NCBI RefSeq assembly: GCF_017355785.1
Contig: NZ_JAFEWE010000004.1
Span: forward strand, 1 to 64,000
DNA length: 64,000 nucleotides
Origin: Desertivirga arenae
Lineage (GTDB): Bacteria > Bacteroidota > Bacteroidia > Sphingobacteriales > Sphingobacteriaceae
Direction: 5' to 3'
The position numbers and the translations under genes are program-made. Below the pieces are notes generated by a model. The model saw nothing but the letters and a program-made list of their open reading frames with translations, was not told the origin of the DNA and made no database searches. Every line of letters begins with the position of its first letter. Within the stretch, counting starts at the first letter, position 1. Positions 36,083 to 45,636 of this stretch are shown here, piece by piece.

Positions 36083-36118
36083 AATTCTCATAGTCTTACC
36101 TGACTATGAGAATTATTT
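36083..36118 (+). terminator. Terminator of the small membrane-protein gene
   Basis: AATTCTCATAGTC (36083-36095) pairs with GACTATGAGAATT (36102-36114) around a 6-base loop; A/T-rich bases with TTT follow. Confidence 0.8.
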
Positions 36119-36138
36119 GTTCTAATTTATTTCCCTTA

Positions 36139-36420
36139 GAGGCAAAAGTTGCCTCAAGCAAGTACACTAAGTAAACTATTTGCGGATCGTTTGAAAATTT
36201 TTCCGAACAGGTTCCGAATAAGCTCTTTACGATCCGCAATAGATCCCAATATCTTTTCTGATATTTTCAAGTACAATAACGTTGATGTTTTAAACATGAT
36301 AGCGCCACTGAACGCTTTAACGGGCCTTGGTACATTTTTGTTCATATACTTAGTGTACCAGGTTCGAAACATGTTCGCAAATCTTCGCGGAATCTCCGAA
36401 CCTGTATCGAACCTGGTCCG
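36139..36420. other. Highly structured intergenic stretch of unknown nature
   Basis: Between two terminators lies about 280 bases with many perfect inverted repeats: GAGGCAA/TTGCCTC (36139-36155), GTACACTAAGTA/TACTTAGTGTAC (36162-36173 and 36347-36358), TTGCGGATCGT/ACGATCCGCAA (36180-36190 and 36229-36239) and CCAGGTTCGA/TCGAACCTGG (36358-36367 and 36407-36416). Overlapping frames exist on both strands but neither looks like a protein gene. It could be a structured RNA, a small non-autonomous mobile element or a recombination site. Confidence 0.5.
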
Positions 36421-36440
36421 AAGTTGAGTAGGATCAGCTC

Positions 36441-36479
36441 TTAAAAAAATAAACCCTGACACTTCACAGCGTCAGGGTT
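36441..36479 (-). terminator. cphA terminator
   Basis: AACCCTGAC (36452-36460) pairs with GTCAGGGTT (36471-36479). On the minus strand the stem runs into a T-rich stretch (complement of the A run at 36443-36449). It lies about 100 bases behind the cphA stop. Confidence 0.85.
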
Positions 36480-36580
36480 CAACCTAAACCTTATCACAAT
36501 TAAACCAACTCTCGCTGGTTATATATCAATAACGACTGTATTTCAGGTTTGTTTTGTTTGTATTAACAAATTTTAAATTC

Positions 36581-39238
36581 TTAATCACTCATATGCTGAT
36601 TACTTTCAACTGGAGTGTAGGTAAAGCTCATCTGCTCGTCCTGGTATTTTTTTACAGTCTCATAAGAATCTTTGATTGAATCGCTAATTATCGTAATCAA
36701 CTCTCCGGGTTTTGCCTTATTTATAATATAGTTCCAGGCTTCTTCGCTTTTAGGGATGATCTTATATTCCATCAATGGAGCCACCTCCCGGATGCCTTCC
36801 TCAAGAAGCCTGATAATTTCTTCGTAGCTGCGATCCCTCAAATAGCTTTCCTGGCAGATAACGATTTCGTTAAACATTGATGCTGCTATTCGCCCCACAT
36901 CTTTTATGTCTTCGTCTCTTCTGTCGCCTGTTCCTGAAATTACTCCTGTATGGAAGGTCGCATCCGAATGGGTTATAAAACCTTTCAAGCCCTTTAATCC
37001 ATCAGCGTTGTGCGCATAGTCGACAAGGACTTTGAAATCTTTAAATTCAAATAGATTCATCCTTCCCGGAGTATGAGCCGTCGACGGAACAAAAGTCTCC
37101 AAAGACGTTCTGATATCTTCAATCTTAAATCCCCACAGGAAAGCTGCAAGGCAGGCAGCCATAGCGTTTTGAGCCATGAATGCAACTGTTCCATTAAATG
37201 TAATTGGAATATGACTAATTTTTGCAATCCTTATTTTCCAGTCTCCTTTGCGGATCGTTAAAAACCCGTCGTCGCATATAGCAGCCACTCCTCCCGATTT
37301 GCAATGTTTTTCTATAACGTGGTTGTTGTCCTCCATGCTGAAGTAGGCAACATTACAATGTTGGGTTTCCTCTCCGATTTGAACGCAGTACGAATTGTCT
37401 GCATTTAATACTGCCCAGCCATCTGGTTTTACCGATTCTACCAGTACTTGTTTTACCCTTGCAAGATCTTCGAGTGTATGAATATCAGATATACCCAGAT
37501 GGTCTTCCTGAATATTGGTGATTACCGCAATATCGCTGCGACTAAATCCTAATCCCGATCTTAGTATTCCGCCTCTGGCACTTTCTAACACTGCAAATTC
37601 TACTGTAGGATCTTTTAGTACGAATTCAGCGCTTGCTGGTCCGGTAGTGTCACCTTTAACCATAAGGGTATTTTGTATATATATTCCATCTGATGTTGTG
37701 TATCCTACCCTGTAACCATTATTTTTGATTATATGCGCGATAAGGCGCGTAGTAGTCGTTTTTCCGTTTGTGCCGGTAATGGCGATTATTGGGATTATCG
37801 CCGATTTTCCTGGAGGGAAAAGCATGTCGAGTACCGGTGCAGCAACGTTTCTTGGTAATCCTTCACTAGGAGCCAGATGCATTCTAAAACCAGGCGCTGC
37901 ATTTACCTCAAGTACTACACCCCCGGTTTCGTTTAGTGGTTGATAAAGATTTTCAGACATGATATCAATACCACAAATGTCAAGGCCTACTACTTTTGCA
38001 ATACGTTCACATACAAAGACATTGTGTGGATGGACCATATCTGTTACATCCAGAGAAGTTCCGCCTGTGCTTAAATTCGCCGTTGATTTTAAATATACCA
38101 CCTCATTCGCCGTGGGCACTGTATCTAACGAGTAGCCCGATTTCCTCAACATATCTTCAGTGTCGCGATCAACAGAAATGAGTGTAAGAACATTTTCATG
38201 ACCATAACCGCGCCTAGGATCTTTGTTCTCTATGTCAATAAGCTGCTGAATAGTATGTTCCCCGTCGCCTGTTATATGAGCAGGGGTTCGTAGTGCTGCT
38301 GCTACCATTTTATTATTAATCACCAGAACCCTAAAGTCGTGCCCCTTTATAAATCGCTCTACAATTACACGTTCAGAAAATTGCTGAGCATGTTTAAGTG
38401 CCTCTAAAGCTTCTTCCGGAGTTTTGATATTTATAGTAGCACCGTTGCCATGGTTCCCGTCTAACGGTTTTATTACAAGGGGAAAACCTATTTCGCTGAT
38501 TGCTTCTCTCAGTTCTTGCTCGTCTGTTACTGTTGTGCCTTCTGGAACAGGAATAGCCTGCTCTTTTAATATTCTTTTAGTTTCTTCCTTGTCTCCGGCG
38601 ATGTCTACTGCAATACTGCTGGTTTTATCAGTTAAAGTAGCCATAAACCGCATTTGGTTCTTGCCATAACCCAGCTGAACTAAAGATGAGTTATTCATAC
38701 GGATATAAGGTATTCCTCTGGAAACAGCCTCATCAACAATGGCGCCGGTACTTGGGCCGAAACGTTCTTTGTCTCGCAGCTTCCGCATTTTAATTAGGTC
38801 TGTATTCAGATCATAATCTTTTCCTTCTATTAAGGCTTCTGCTATTTGAACTGCAGCCTTTGCTGCATAAATACCTACATTCTCCTCTATATATTCAAAA
38901 ACCACATTATATACTCCGGTGGTTTTTGTCATCCGGGTCCGTCCAAACCCGCGATCCATCCCTGCAAGAGTTTGAATTTCAAGAGCGATGTGTTCAATGA
39001 TATGGCCCATCCAGGTACCTTCTTCCACCCGCTCGAAAAAGCCGCCTTCATGACCCGGAGAACAAAAGTGAGTGTACAAACTGGGTATCAGTTGTTCTAG
39101 TCTTTGTTTAAATCCCGGAATTTCATTGCTGGGTCTATACTCCAGGTCTTCCAGATCTAATCGCATTTGAATAAGCTTCGTTTTTTTTACCGACCAAATA
39201 TTTGGTCCACGAAGAACCTGTATATTCAAAATTTTCAT
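36581..39238 (-). CDS. cphA: Cyanophycin synthetase CphA
   Basis: CphA polymerises aspartate and arginine into the storage polymer cyanophycin. The protein has 885 residues: an N-terminal domain to about 200, an ATP-grasp domain (IKPLDGNHGNGATINI, VERFIKGHDFRVLVINNKM, GVVLEVNAAPGFRMH) and a Mur-ligase-like domain starting with PIIAITGTNGKTTTTRLIAHI. Both ATP-binding domains look intact, so this is the CphA1 type rather than CphA2. VLVDYAHNADGL is the later Mur-ligase motif. It is divergent from cphB with a 189-base gap. Confidence 0.95.
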   Translation of the reverse strand: MKILNIQVLRGPNIWSVKKTKLIQMRLDLEDLEYRPSNEIPGFKQRLEQLIPSLYTHFCSPGHEGGFFERVEEGTWMGHIIEHIALEIQTLAGMDRGFGRTRMTKTTGVYNVVFEYIEENVGIYAAKAAVQIAEALIEGKDYDLNTDLIKMRKLRDKERFGPSTGAIVDEAVSRGIPYIRMNNSSLVQLGYGKNQMRFMATLTDKTSSIAVDIAGDKEETKRILKEQAIPVPEGTTVTDEQELREAISEIGFPLVIKPLDGNHGNGATINIKTPEEALEALKHAQQFSERVIVERFIKGHDFRVLVINNKMVAAALRTPAHITGDGEHTIQQLIDIENKDPRRGYGHENVLTLISVDRDTEDMLRKSGYSLDTVPTANEVVYLKSTANLSTGGTSLDVTDMVHPHNVFVCERIAKVVGLDICGIDIMSENLYQPLNETGGVVLEVNAAPGFRMHLAPSEGLPRNVAAPVLDMLFPPGKSAIIPIIAITGTNGKTTTTRLIAHIIKNNGYRVGYTTSDGIYIQNTLMVKGDTTGPASAEFVLKDPTVEFAVLESARGGILRSGLGFSRSDIAVITNIQEDHLGISDIHTLEDLARVKQVLVESVKPDGWAVLNADNSYCVQIGEETQHCNVAYFSMEDNNHVIEKHCKSGGVAAICDDGFLTIRKGDWKIRIAKISHIPITFNGTVAFMAQNAMAACLAAFLWGFKIEDIRTSLETFVPSTAHTPGRMNLFEFKDFKVLVDYAHNADGLKGLKGFITHSDATFHTGVISGTGDRRDEDIKDVGRIAASMFNEIVICQESYLRDRSYEEIIRLLEEGIREVAPLMEYKIIPKSEEAWNYIINKAKPGELITIISDSIKDSYETVKKYQDEQMSFTYTPVESNQHMSD

Positions 39239-39427
39239 ATTCTAATTCTTTTTGTGGAGTAACTCTTTGATGATTTTTATACCCGCGTATATCTACTTAT
39301 ACGTCTGATTTGGCTTGTTTTATAATTGAAAATAGATAACCAAGCACCTTTTATATGGTTTTTGGTTGAGCTAGAAAAACTTATTATTCTGAATTTTATT
39401 TAGTAGAAGGCAGATAATTGATTCTTT

Positions 39428-40336
39428 ATGGTTCCAAAAGGGAAACTTGTCATAATAGGAGGTGCTGTTGATTTGGGCAGTTCTTTAAGCTACAATGAAA
39501 ATATCAATCACCCCCATTATATTAAATTCTTCGAGAGAGGTATTCTTAGAAGGATGATTACAGAGTCACCTAAAAAGGAAGAGTCGGTGATTGAAGTTAT
39601 AACTACTGCATCGAAAATTCCAGAGATAGTTGGTGCAGAGTACATCAAGTCATTTAATCAGCTTCAGGTAGGTAAAGTTCATGTGCTCGACATTCGTACT
39701 CGGGAGGATGCACTTACAGAGGAATCGATAGAGCGGGCAAAAAATGCGGATATTGTAATGTTCTCCGGGGGGGATCAACTCAGGCTAAGCTCGATTTTTG
39801 GAGGAACAGAATTCCTGGAGATACTTAAGAGGCGCTATGAACAGGAGGATTTTATGATTGCCGGTACTTCTGCCGGAGCTGCTGCGGCTTCTGTTAATAT
39901 GATCTATAGAGGCAGTAGTAGTGAGGCTTTAATAAAGGGTGAAGTTCAGATTACTGGAGGCCTCGGTTTTATAGATGACGTTATTATTGATACACATTTT
40001 GTTCAACGAGGAAGGATTGGCCGGCTGTTTTATGCTGTGGCAAGTAATCCGGGAATGTTAGGTATTGGTTTAGGTGAAGATGCGGGATTATTGATAACAG
40101 AGGGTAGGTGCCTGGAGGCAATTGGTTCGGGACTGACTATTTTAGTAGACGGAAGATATATTAGTGAAACAAGTATCTACGATGTTGAGATCGGATCTCC
40201 GGTTTCAATTGATAATTTGAAAGTGCATGTGATGTCAATCTTTGATAAGTACGATCTGCACAAACACGAGCTTAAGATAAACAAAGCAATAAAGGTAGAA
40301 GAAGACGTTTATTTAAGGATAAAGGATTATGATTAG
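39428..40336 (+). CDS. cphB: Cyanophycinase CphB
   Basis: A peptidase S51 serine hydrolase that cuts cyanophycin into beta-Asp-Arg dipeptides. The nucleophile Ser lies in AGTSAGAAAAS, with the preceding VMFSGGDQLRL segment and the later TGGLGFIDDVIIDTHFVQRGRIGRL, all typical. The length of 302 residues is normal. There is no signal peptide, so it acts on intracellular granules. It is transcribed away from cphA and towards the isoaspartyl peptidase gene 58 bases downstream. Confidence 0.94.
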   Translation: MVPKGKLVIIGGAVDLGSSLSYNENINHPHYIKFFERGILRRMITESPKKEESVIEVITTASKIPEIVGAEYIKSFNQLQVGKVHVLDIRTREDALTEESIERAKNADIVMFSGGDQLRLSSIFGGTEFLEILKRRYEQEDFMIAGTSAGAAAASVNMIYRGSSSEALIKGEVQITGGLGFIDDVIIDTHFVQRGRIGRLFYAVASNPGMLGIGLGEDAGLLITEGRCLEAIGSGLTILVDGRYISETSIYDVEIGSPVSIDNLKVHVMSIFDKYDLHKHELKINKAIKVEEDVYLRIKDYD

Positions 40337-40394
40337 AATGCTCCTTTAAACTATTGATATACTTAGCTGTTCTCCTAAGTTTAACTTTTATTCT

Positions 40395-41243
40395 ATGGAA
40401 CCAAAGATCATAATACATGGAGGGTTTTTTAGCGAAGCGTCTGATTCTGAGAAAGTAAAATTGGAGAAACAGCAGGCGTTAAAGAATATAGTAACCAATG
40501 CACATGAATATTTAGTAAGCCATAGTGCGTTAGAGTCGGTGATTTACGCTGTTTCATTGTTAGAAAACTGTGAATTGTTTAATGCGGGTTTAGGCTCTCA
40601 GATACAAAGTGATGGGAAAATCCGAATGAGCGCTTCAGTAATGGATGGGGCCTCAAAAAAGTTTTCAGGAGTTATTAACATTCAGGAGGTAAAAAATCCA
40701 ATATTTGTGGCTGAGAAACTTTTGGAGTTTGAAGACAGTGTACTTAGCGGAGATGAAGCTCTGAGTTTTGCCCGAAGACATGGGTTTAATTACTATAATC
40801 CTGAAACACACTATCGTAGAGAAGGTTATTTAGAAAAACTGACAGAATCAGTTCGTAAAGGAACGGTGGGTTGTGTTGCACTAGACGGGCAGGGTAAGCT
40901 GGCAGTTGCCACTTCTACTGGCGGAAAAGGCTTTGAGTTACCGGGCCGCGTAAGTGACTCCGCAACTGTTGCCGGAAATTTTGGCAACGATTTTGCTGCT
41001 GTTTCTTGCACAGGTGTAGGTGAAGACATTGTAAGTGCTGCGTTAGCAGCAAAGATAGTGACCCGCGTAACTGATGGATTTAGCCTGAAAGACGCCTGTG
41101 ATAAATCGATGGATGAGTTGAAACCATATGATGGATTTGCGGGGGTGATAGCCATATCGGCTAAGGGAGAGGTTTATTTTACTGATTCACATCCTTATAT
41201 GGTCTGGGCTTCGTACATAGATAAAGCAGAGGTATTCTCTTAA
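40395..41243 (+). CDS. iaaA: Isoaspartyl peptidase/L-asparaginase, Ntn-hydrolase
   Basis: An Ntn-hydrolase of the asparaginase-2 family that splits isoaspartyl dipeptides, here probably the beta-Asp-Arg released by cyanophycinase. The autocleavage motif is KGTVGCVALD with the nucleophile Thr157, and FNAGLGSQIQSDGKIRMSASVMDG is the conserved early block. The ATSTGG and CTGVGEDIVSA segments complete the active site. Length 282, somewhat shorter than E. coli IaaA. It follows cphB by 58 bases and precedes the TPR gene by 11 bases. Precise substrate choice is inferred from position. Confidence 0.88.
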   Translation: MEPKIIIHGGFFSEASDSEKVKLEKQQALKNIVTNAHEYLVSHSALESVIYAVSLLENCELFNAGLGSQIQSDGKIRMSASVMDGASKKFSGVINIQEVKNPIFVAEKLLEFEDSVLSGDEALSFARRHGFNYYNPETHYRREGYLEKLTESVRKGTVGCVALDGQGKLAVATSTGGKGFELPGRVSDSATVAGNFGNDFAAVSCTGVGEDIVSAALAAKIVTRVTDGFSLKDACDKSMDELKPYDGFAGVIAISAKGEVYFTDSHPYMVWASYIDKAEVFS

Positions 41244-41254
41244 TTAAAGAAAGA

Positions 41255-42892
41255 ATGAAATTGGTATACCCATTTTTAATGGTGTTTTTGGCATCTGCTG
41301 CATTCGCCCAGAAAGCTCAAAATTCGACTAAACCAGACAGTCTGATAACAGCTACAGATACGTTGGTGTTTGTAAAAGATACAGTAAAACTTACAAAACT
41401 TGAATTGCTTGTAAAGCAAGCAACAGAGAAACAAACTAAGCCTGCAGAAGCAATTGCCTTTTACAAGAAGGCCCTGGCAGCAAAGACTAAGGCTCAAGAC
41501 AGTAATTGGGTTGCCGACATCCGGCTTTCTATGGCGAAGATGTATTTTAAGGCCAATAATAGCAAAGAGGGTTTTCTTAACCTTTTAACTGCCCAATCCT
41601 TGTATACTCAATCCAGAAATGTCTCTTGTCAGGCTTCCATAATTCAGGATATAGCGGGTATATACGAAGATAGTCGTGATTGGACGGAAGCAGAGAAATA
41701 CTATCTCATGGCCATAAAATTACAGGAGTCGGTAGGATTAAATATTGAGAGGCCTTACACTCAACTTGCTCTAGCTAATGGGTATTATAAACGCAAAGAG
41801 TATTTACAGGCGGAAAAATACTACAACTTGGCATTGAATCAATTTGAATTGAATCATGAGAAAAATAGGAGGGCTGATGCTTTAGTTCAACTGGCAGATA
41901 TTAAGATCAAACAAAAAAATTACGCTCAGGCTGAGCATCTTATTTTAAAAAGGGCTATGCCTTTTTTTAGCGCGGTTGGAAAACCTCAAGCTAAAACAGC
42001 CTGCTTCAACATGTTGGGAGACATCTACTATATCCAAAATCGGCAGTCTGAGGCTAAGTGGTTTTATATCCAGGCCCAGACAATGTATAAGAACCAGGAT
42101 GATTTTGAGGGGAACGTTCGATCAATCGTGAACCTTGCGAAAGTAAAATCTGCCCTTGGCGATAAGAAATCAGCTTTGAAGGATTTCCAGGATGCAGAAG
42201 CAATGGCTGTTAAAAGAAAGAAACTAGCGCTGGCTGCGGATGTTAAAGTAGCTTACGCTAAATACTATAACAAGCCTTTTTCAAAAGTTGTAGCCGCTCA
42301 GACTAAAGCAGAGACCCCTTCTGCAGCAAAGGATTCTATAGCGTTAAAACCAAAAGTTGTAGGAAAGAAGGAAACGGCTGTTGCATCCACTAAAGGGGTA
42401 AAACCTGTTGTTAAGAAGGATTCCGTAGCAGTGAAGACAGTTAAGATCACTGCCGCAAAAGGTGCAAAGCCAGCGGTAAAGCAGGCTCCTATCGCGACTC
42501 TAAAAAAGGATAGTACAACAGTTAAAAAGGCAGTAGCTCAAAAGGATACTAAAGCACCTGTAAATAAGGGCACGGTAACTAAACTAGTAAAAGCAGATAC
42601 AGCTAAGATTAAAGGTGCAGCAGAAATTAAGGTAGATGGAAAAATAGCTACTGTAAAAGACTCCAAAATTGTAAGTGCACAAAAGCCAGAATTAAAGAAA
42701 GACAGCACCTTAAAAGTAATTAAGGCTTCATCTGCGACTAAAGCTTCGGTAAAAACACCGGTAAAAACGTCAAAACAAATAGTTAAAGCCGATACTTCTG
42801 TGAAGACCCTGGTTAAAAAGGATGACAAGCAGCTTTTGAGGGAAAAATTGGCGAAAGAAAAAGAAGATAAGATAATCGTGGCCGAAAATTAG
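41255..42892 (+). CDS. Secreted TPR protein with long Lys/Ala/Thr-rich tail
   Basis: A signal peptide (KLVYPFLMVFLASAAFAQK) is followed by a helical region with tetratricopeptide repeats (about residues 55-330; KAEKYYLMAIKLQE-like helices, YLQAEKYYNLALNQFELN). From about residue 345 to the end the sequence is low-complexity, with Lys, Ala, Val and Thr and recurring KKDS or AKGxKP segments, so it is strongly basic. Function unknown. It follows the isoaspartyl peptidase by only 11 bases and so is likely cotranscribed with cyanophycin breakdown, although the signal peptide sends it outside the cytoplasm. A strong terminator lies downstream. Confidence 0.78.
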   Translation: MKLVYPFLMVFLASAAFAQKAQNSTKPDSLITATDTLVFVKDTVKLTKLELLVKQATEKQTKPAEAIAFYKKALAAKTKAQDSNWVADIRLSMAKMYFKANNSKEGFLNLLTAQSLYTQSRNVSCQASIIQDIAGIYEDSRDWTEAEKYYLMAIKLQESVGLNIERPYTQLALANGYYKRKEYLQAEKYYNLALNQFELNHEKNRRADALVQLADIKIKQKNYAQAEHLILKRAMPFFSAVGKPQAKTACFNMLGDIYYIQNRQSEAKWFYIQAQTMYKNQDDFEGNVRSIVNLAKVKSALGDKKSALKDFQDAEAMAVKRKKLALAADVKVAYAKYYNKPFSKVVAAQTKAETPSAAKDSIALKPKVVGKKETAVASTKGVKPVVKKDSVAVKTVKITAAKGAKPAVKQAPIATLKKDSTTVKKAVAQKDTKAPVNKGTVTKLVKADTAKIKGAAEIKVDGKIATVKDSKIVSAQKPELKKDSTLKVIKASSATKASVKTPVKTSKQIVKADTSVKTLVKKDDKQLLREKLAKEKEDKIIVAEN

Positions 42893-43021
42893 TTCGGTAT
42901 TACATTTACTATAATTTGCCTTTAAATGTGCGCAGTTTTTGCACGGCTTTATTTGGGTTTATTCATTGTAATATTTTTATTCGCAGACTAAAATTAATAC
43001 TATTTTTGACCTAATATTGTT

Positions 43022-43052
43022 AAAGAGGCAGTAACAACACTGCCTCTTTTTT
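43022..43052 (+). terminator. Terminator of the cphB-iaaA-TPR transcript
   Basis: AAAGAGGCAGT (43022-43032) pairs with ACTGCCTCTTT (43039-43049), then a T run. Confidence 0.9.
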
Positions 43053-43098
43053 ATTTAATATCTAAAGTGGTATAGTATTAGATAAGGTTATAACTATA

Positions 43099-45243
43099 AT
43101 GGATTTTAATTCGGTTAAGGAAATGCTAAAAAAAACCTTCCTGTGTTTGTTCGTGGCGGCAACAATAGCATGTCAGGCAAACTCTCAAGTAAATACAGAC
43201 GTAGAAGGCTCAAATAATTTAAAACCTGAGCCTGCTCAACAATTGGTAGCAAAAGAAGTAGTTCGGGTAATCGAAAACGCTCACTATAAAAAGGTAAAAA
43301 TCAATGATTCAATTTCCGGAGTGATTTTGAACAATTACTTGAAGCGTTTAGACGAGGGAAGGACTTATTTTCTTGCTAGCGATATTAAAGAGTTCGAGAA
43401 ATATAAAGATCAGATGGATGATTTCTTAAGGGATGGAAATTTGAACCCATTTTTCCAGATCTTTAATACTTACCAGAAAAGATATCAGGAAAGAATTCAG
43501 TATTCTATATCGCAGATAAACAAGCCGTATGATTTTGTCAAGAACGAAACTTACACTTATAATCGTGAGAAAATGCCATGGCTTAGTTCTTCCACTGCTG
43601 CTAATGAACTATGGGCTAAACGGGTGAAATATGATCTGCTAAATTTAAAGATTACGGGAAAGAGTCTTGACTCTAACAAAATTACGTTGAAAAAGCGCTA
43701 TGAGAACCTTTTAGCGCAGTCTAACAAAACAAATAACCAGGATGCTTTTCAAGTAATCATGGATTCATTTACAGAAGCTATAGACCCTCATACAAATTAT
43801 TTTGTTCCTCAGCGTGCACAAGAGTTTAATGAAGAGATGGCTCGTACGTTTGAAGGAATTGGAGCAAGATTACAACTTGAAAATGAAGTAGTGAAAGTTG
43901 CAGAGGTAATTCCCGGAGGTCCGGCATTTAAGGCTAAAACACTACAAGCAGGTGATAGAATTATAGCTGTAGCACAAGGTAAGGGTGGCGAATTTACAGA
44001 CGTAATAGGCTGGAGATTAGATAATACCGTATCGAAGATCAAAGGTCCACGTGGAACAATAGTTCGCTTAAAAATTATCCCGGCAGGGCAGGAACTTACG
44101 GCTCAACCTAAGGTTATTGAGCTGGTAAGGGATAAGATAGTTCTGGAAGAGCAATCAGCAAAAAAGACAATCAAAACCATACAGTCGGGTAATAAAACTT
44201 ATAAAATCGGGGTGATAGATATCCCAGGGTTCTATATGGATTGGAAAGCTTATCAGGCTGGTGATCCAAACTATAAAAGTACTACGCGTGACGTAAGAAT
44301 GCTTATAGACACCTTAAAACAACAAAAGGTTGATGGCATTGTGATCGACCTTAGAAGTAACGGCGGTGGATCTTTACCTGAAGCGATTGAACTTACAGGC
44401 CTATTTATCAAAACAGGCCCAGTAGTACAGGTACGATACCCTAACAAGTTGGAAATTGATAAAGATGAAGATGCTGGCATTGCATGGACTGGTCCATTAG
44501 GTGTAATGGTAGATAGGTTTAGTGCTTCCGCATCGGAAATCTTTGCTGCGGCTATTCAAGATTATGGCCGTGGTGTAATTATGGGAACGCAAACCTATGG
44601 AAAAGGAACAGTACAGTCAGCTATAGATATGTCGAGGTTTATAAATCCTCTTGATGATCTATTACTAAAAGCAAAAGGCGACAAGTCTTCTGCTCCGGCA
44701 GCTGCTCCAAGATTTGGCCAAATCAATTTAACAATTGCCAAATTCTACAGAATTAACGGTAGTAGTACCCAGCATAAGGGTGTAATACCTGATGTTCAGT
44801 TCCCGATGGTCTTTCCTGCCGACAAATATGGTGAAAGCTCTGAGCCCGCAGCACTTCCATTTGATATGATCAAGCCAAGTACTTATACTGCTGTTTCTAA
44901 TTTATCAACAATCAAGCCTTTGCTGATACAGCAGCACGAAGGCAGAATGAAAAATTCGCAGGAATATAAATATTTGCTGGATGATATCAGTTTATTCAAG
45001 AAACGTGAGTCTGAAACTTCGGTAACCTTGAACGAAGTCCAGTTGAAGAAAGAGCGTGAAGAGCAGGAGGCTAGTACATTAGCAAGAAGTAATGCACGAA
45101 GGGCACTTCAAGGTTTACCGGCTTTAAAACCAGGTCAGGTAAAACCTAAAGAAGATAATGACTTTATCGAAGATGAAAGCCTTCAAATAATGGGGGATTT
45201 CATTAAGCTTAATGAAAATGGCCAGTTTAGTGTGGTTTATTAA
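43099..45243 (+). CDS. prc: Tail-specific protease Prc
   Basis: A periplasmic C-terminal processing protease of family S41. The N-terminal signal region is KKTFLCLFVAATIACQ; the Cys could also be lipidated. An N-terminal domain with DSFTEAIDPHTNYFVPQ, a PDZ domain (GIGARLQLENEVVKVAEVIPGGPA) and the S41 core follow. Catalytic Ser477 lies in FSASASEIF and Lys502 in TYGKGTVQ, 25 residues apart as in E. coli Prc. The C-terminal domain is complete. Length 714 from the first ATG; an ATG at 43123 is an alternative start giving a more usual signal peptide. Confidence 0.93.
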   Translation: MDFNSVKEMLKKTFLCLFVAATIACQANSQVNTDVEGSNNLKPEPAQQLVAKEVVRVIENAHYKKVKINDSISGVILNNYLKRLDEGRTYFLASDIKEFEKYKDQMDDFLRDGNLNPFFQIFNTYQKRYQERIQYSISQINKPYDFVKNETYTYNREKMPWLSSSTAANELWAKRVKYDLLNLKITGKSLDSNKITLKKRYENLLAQSNKTNNQDAFQVIMDSFTEAIDPHTNYFVPQRAQEFNEEMARTFEGIGARLQLENEVVKVAEVIPGGPAFKAKTLQAGDRIIAVAQGKGGEFTDVIGWRLDNTVSKIKGPRGTIVRLKIIPAGQELTAQPKVIELVRDKIVLEEQSAKKTIKTIQSGNKTYKIGVIDIPGFYMDWKAYQAGDPNYKSTTRDVRMLIDTLKQQKVDGIVIDLRSNGGGSLPEAIELTGLFIKTGPVVQVRYPNKLEIDKDEDAGIAWTGPLGVMVDRFSASASEIFAAAIQDYGRGVIMGTQTYGKGTVQSAIDMSRFINPLDDLLLKAKGDKSSAPAAAPRFGQINLTIAKFYRINGSSTQHKGVIPDVQFPMVFPADKYGESSEPAALPFDMIKPSTYTAVSNLSTIKPLLIQQHEGRMKNSQEYKYLLDDISLFKKRESETSVTLNEVQLKKEREEQEASTLARSNARRALQGLPALKPGQVKPKEDNDFIEDESLQIMGDFIKLNENGQFSVVY

Positions 45244-45264
45244 GAAGGTCAAAAATATTAATGG

Positions 45265-45289
45265 AAGCCTGGCAGAGATGCCGGGCTTT
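45265..45289 (+). terminator. prc terminator
   Basis: AAGCCTGGCA (45265-45274) pairs with TGCCGGGCTT (45279-45288) with one G-T pair around a GAGA loop; the T run behind it is short. Confidence 0.75.
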
Positions 45290-45294
45290 GTTAT

Positions 45295-45555
45295 AAACAC
45301 GAATTACTCTAATTTACACGAATAACACAATGCCGCTTTGATTGAAACTGAGAAAAGCGATTAGTCTGATTGCAATTGAAGATTTTGTTTCGCTACCCCT
45401 TTTGACATTTTCTAAGTCATTCTTAATCTTTGATTAATGCACTTCGCGTAATTCATGTTTCCTTCATGTTCTTGCTTTCTTCAATTCATCAGCACTTGCA
45501 TTTTTTCTGATTTCTTCTTGAACTATGATTAGTTTAATTAGTGTAATTCGTGTTT
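45295..45555. repeat. Element with terminal AAACACGAATTAC inverted repeats
   Basis: AAACACGAATTAC (45295-45307) is perfectly inverted as GTAATTCGTGTTT (45543-45555). The match extends to 20 of 21 bases per end allowing one mismatch (AAACACGAATTACtCTAATTT versus AAACACGAATTACaCTAATTA, apart from the last base). The inner 230 bases are T-rich and carry no gene. A shorter related palindrome lies at 60076-60135. Confidence 0.6.
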
Positions 45556-45636
45556 TTTCATTCTTATTCTTTCCATTCCTGCCTGTCTAGAAAGTGCATC
45601 TGCAACTATTTCCCGCATTAACTGTTACTTCTACCT

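Noticed and set aside
36361-36370. GGTTCGAAAC, resembling a tRNA T-loop
   Set aside because: No acceptor stem, anticodon arm or D-arm fits at the right distances. I found no tRNA or rRNA gene in the window.
36149-36462. Overlapping open frames of about 92 and 102 codons on both strands
   Set aside because: They overlap on opposite strands, carry no signal peptide or family motif and run across inverted repeats; the openness is likely a by-product of the repeats.
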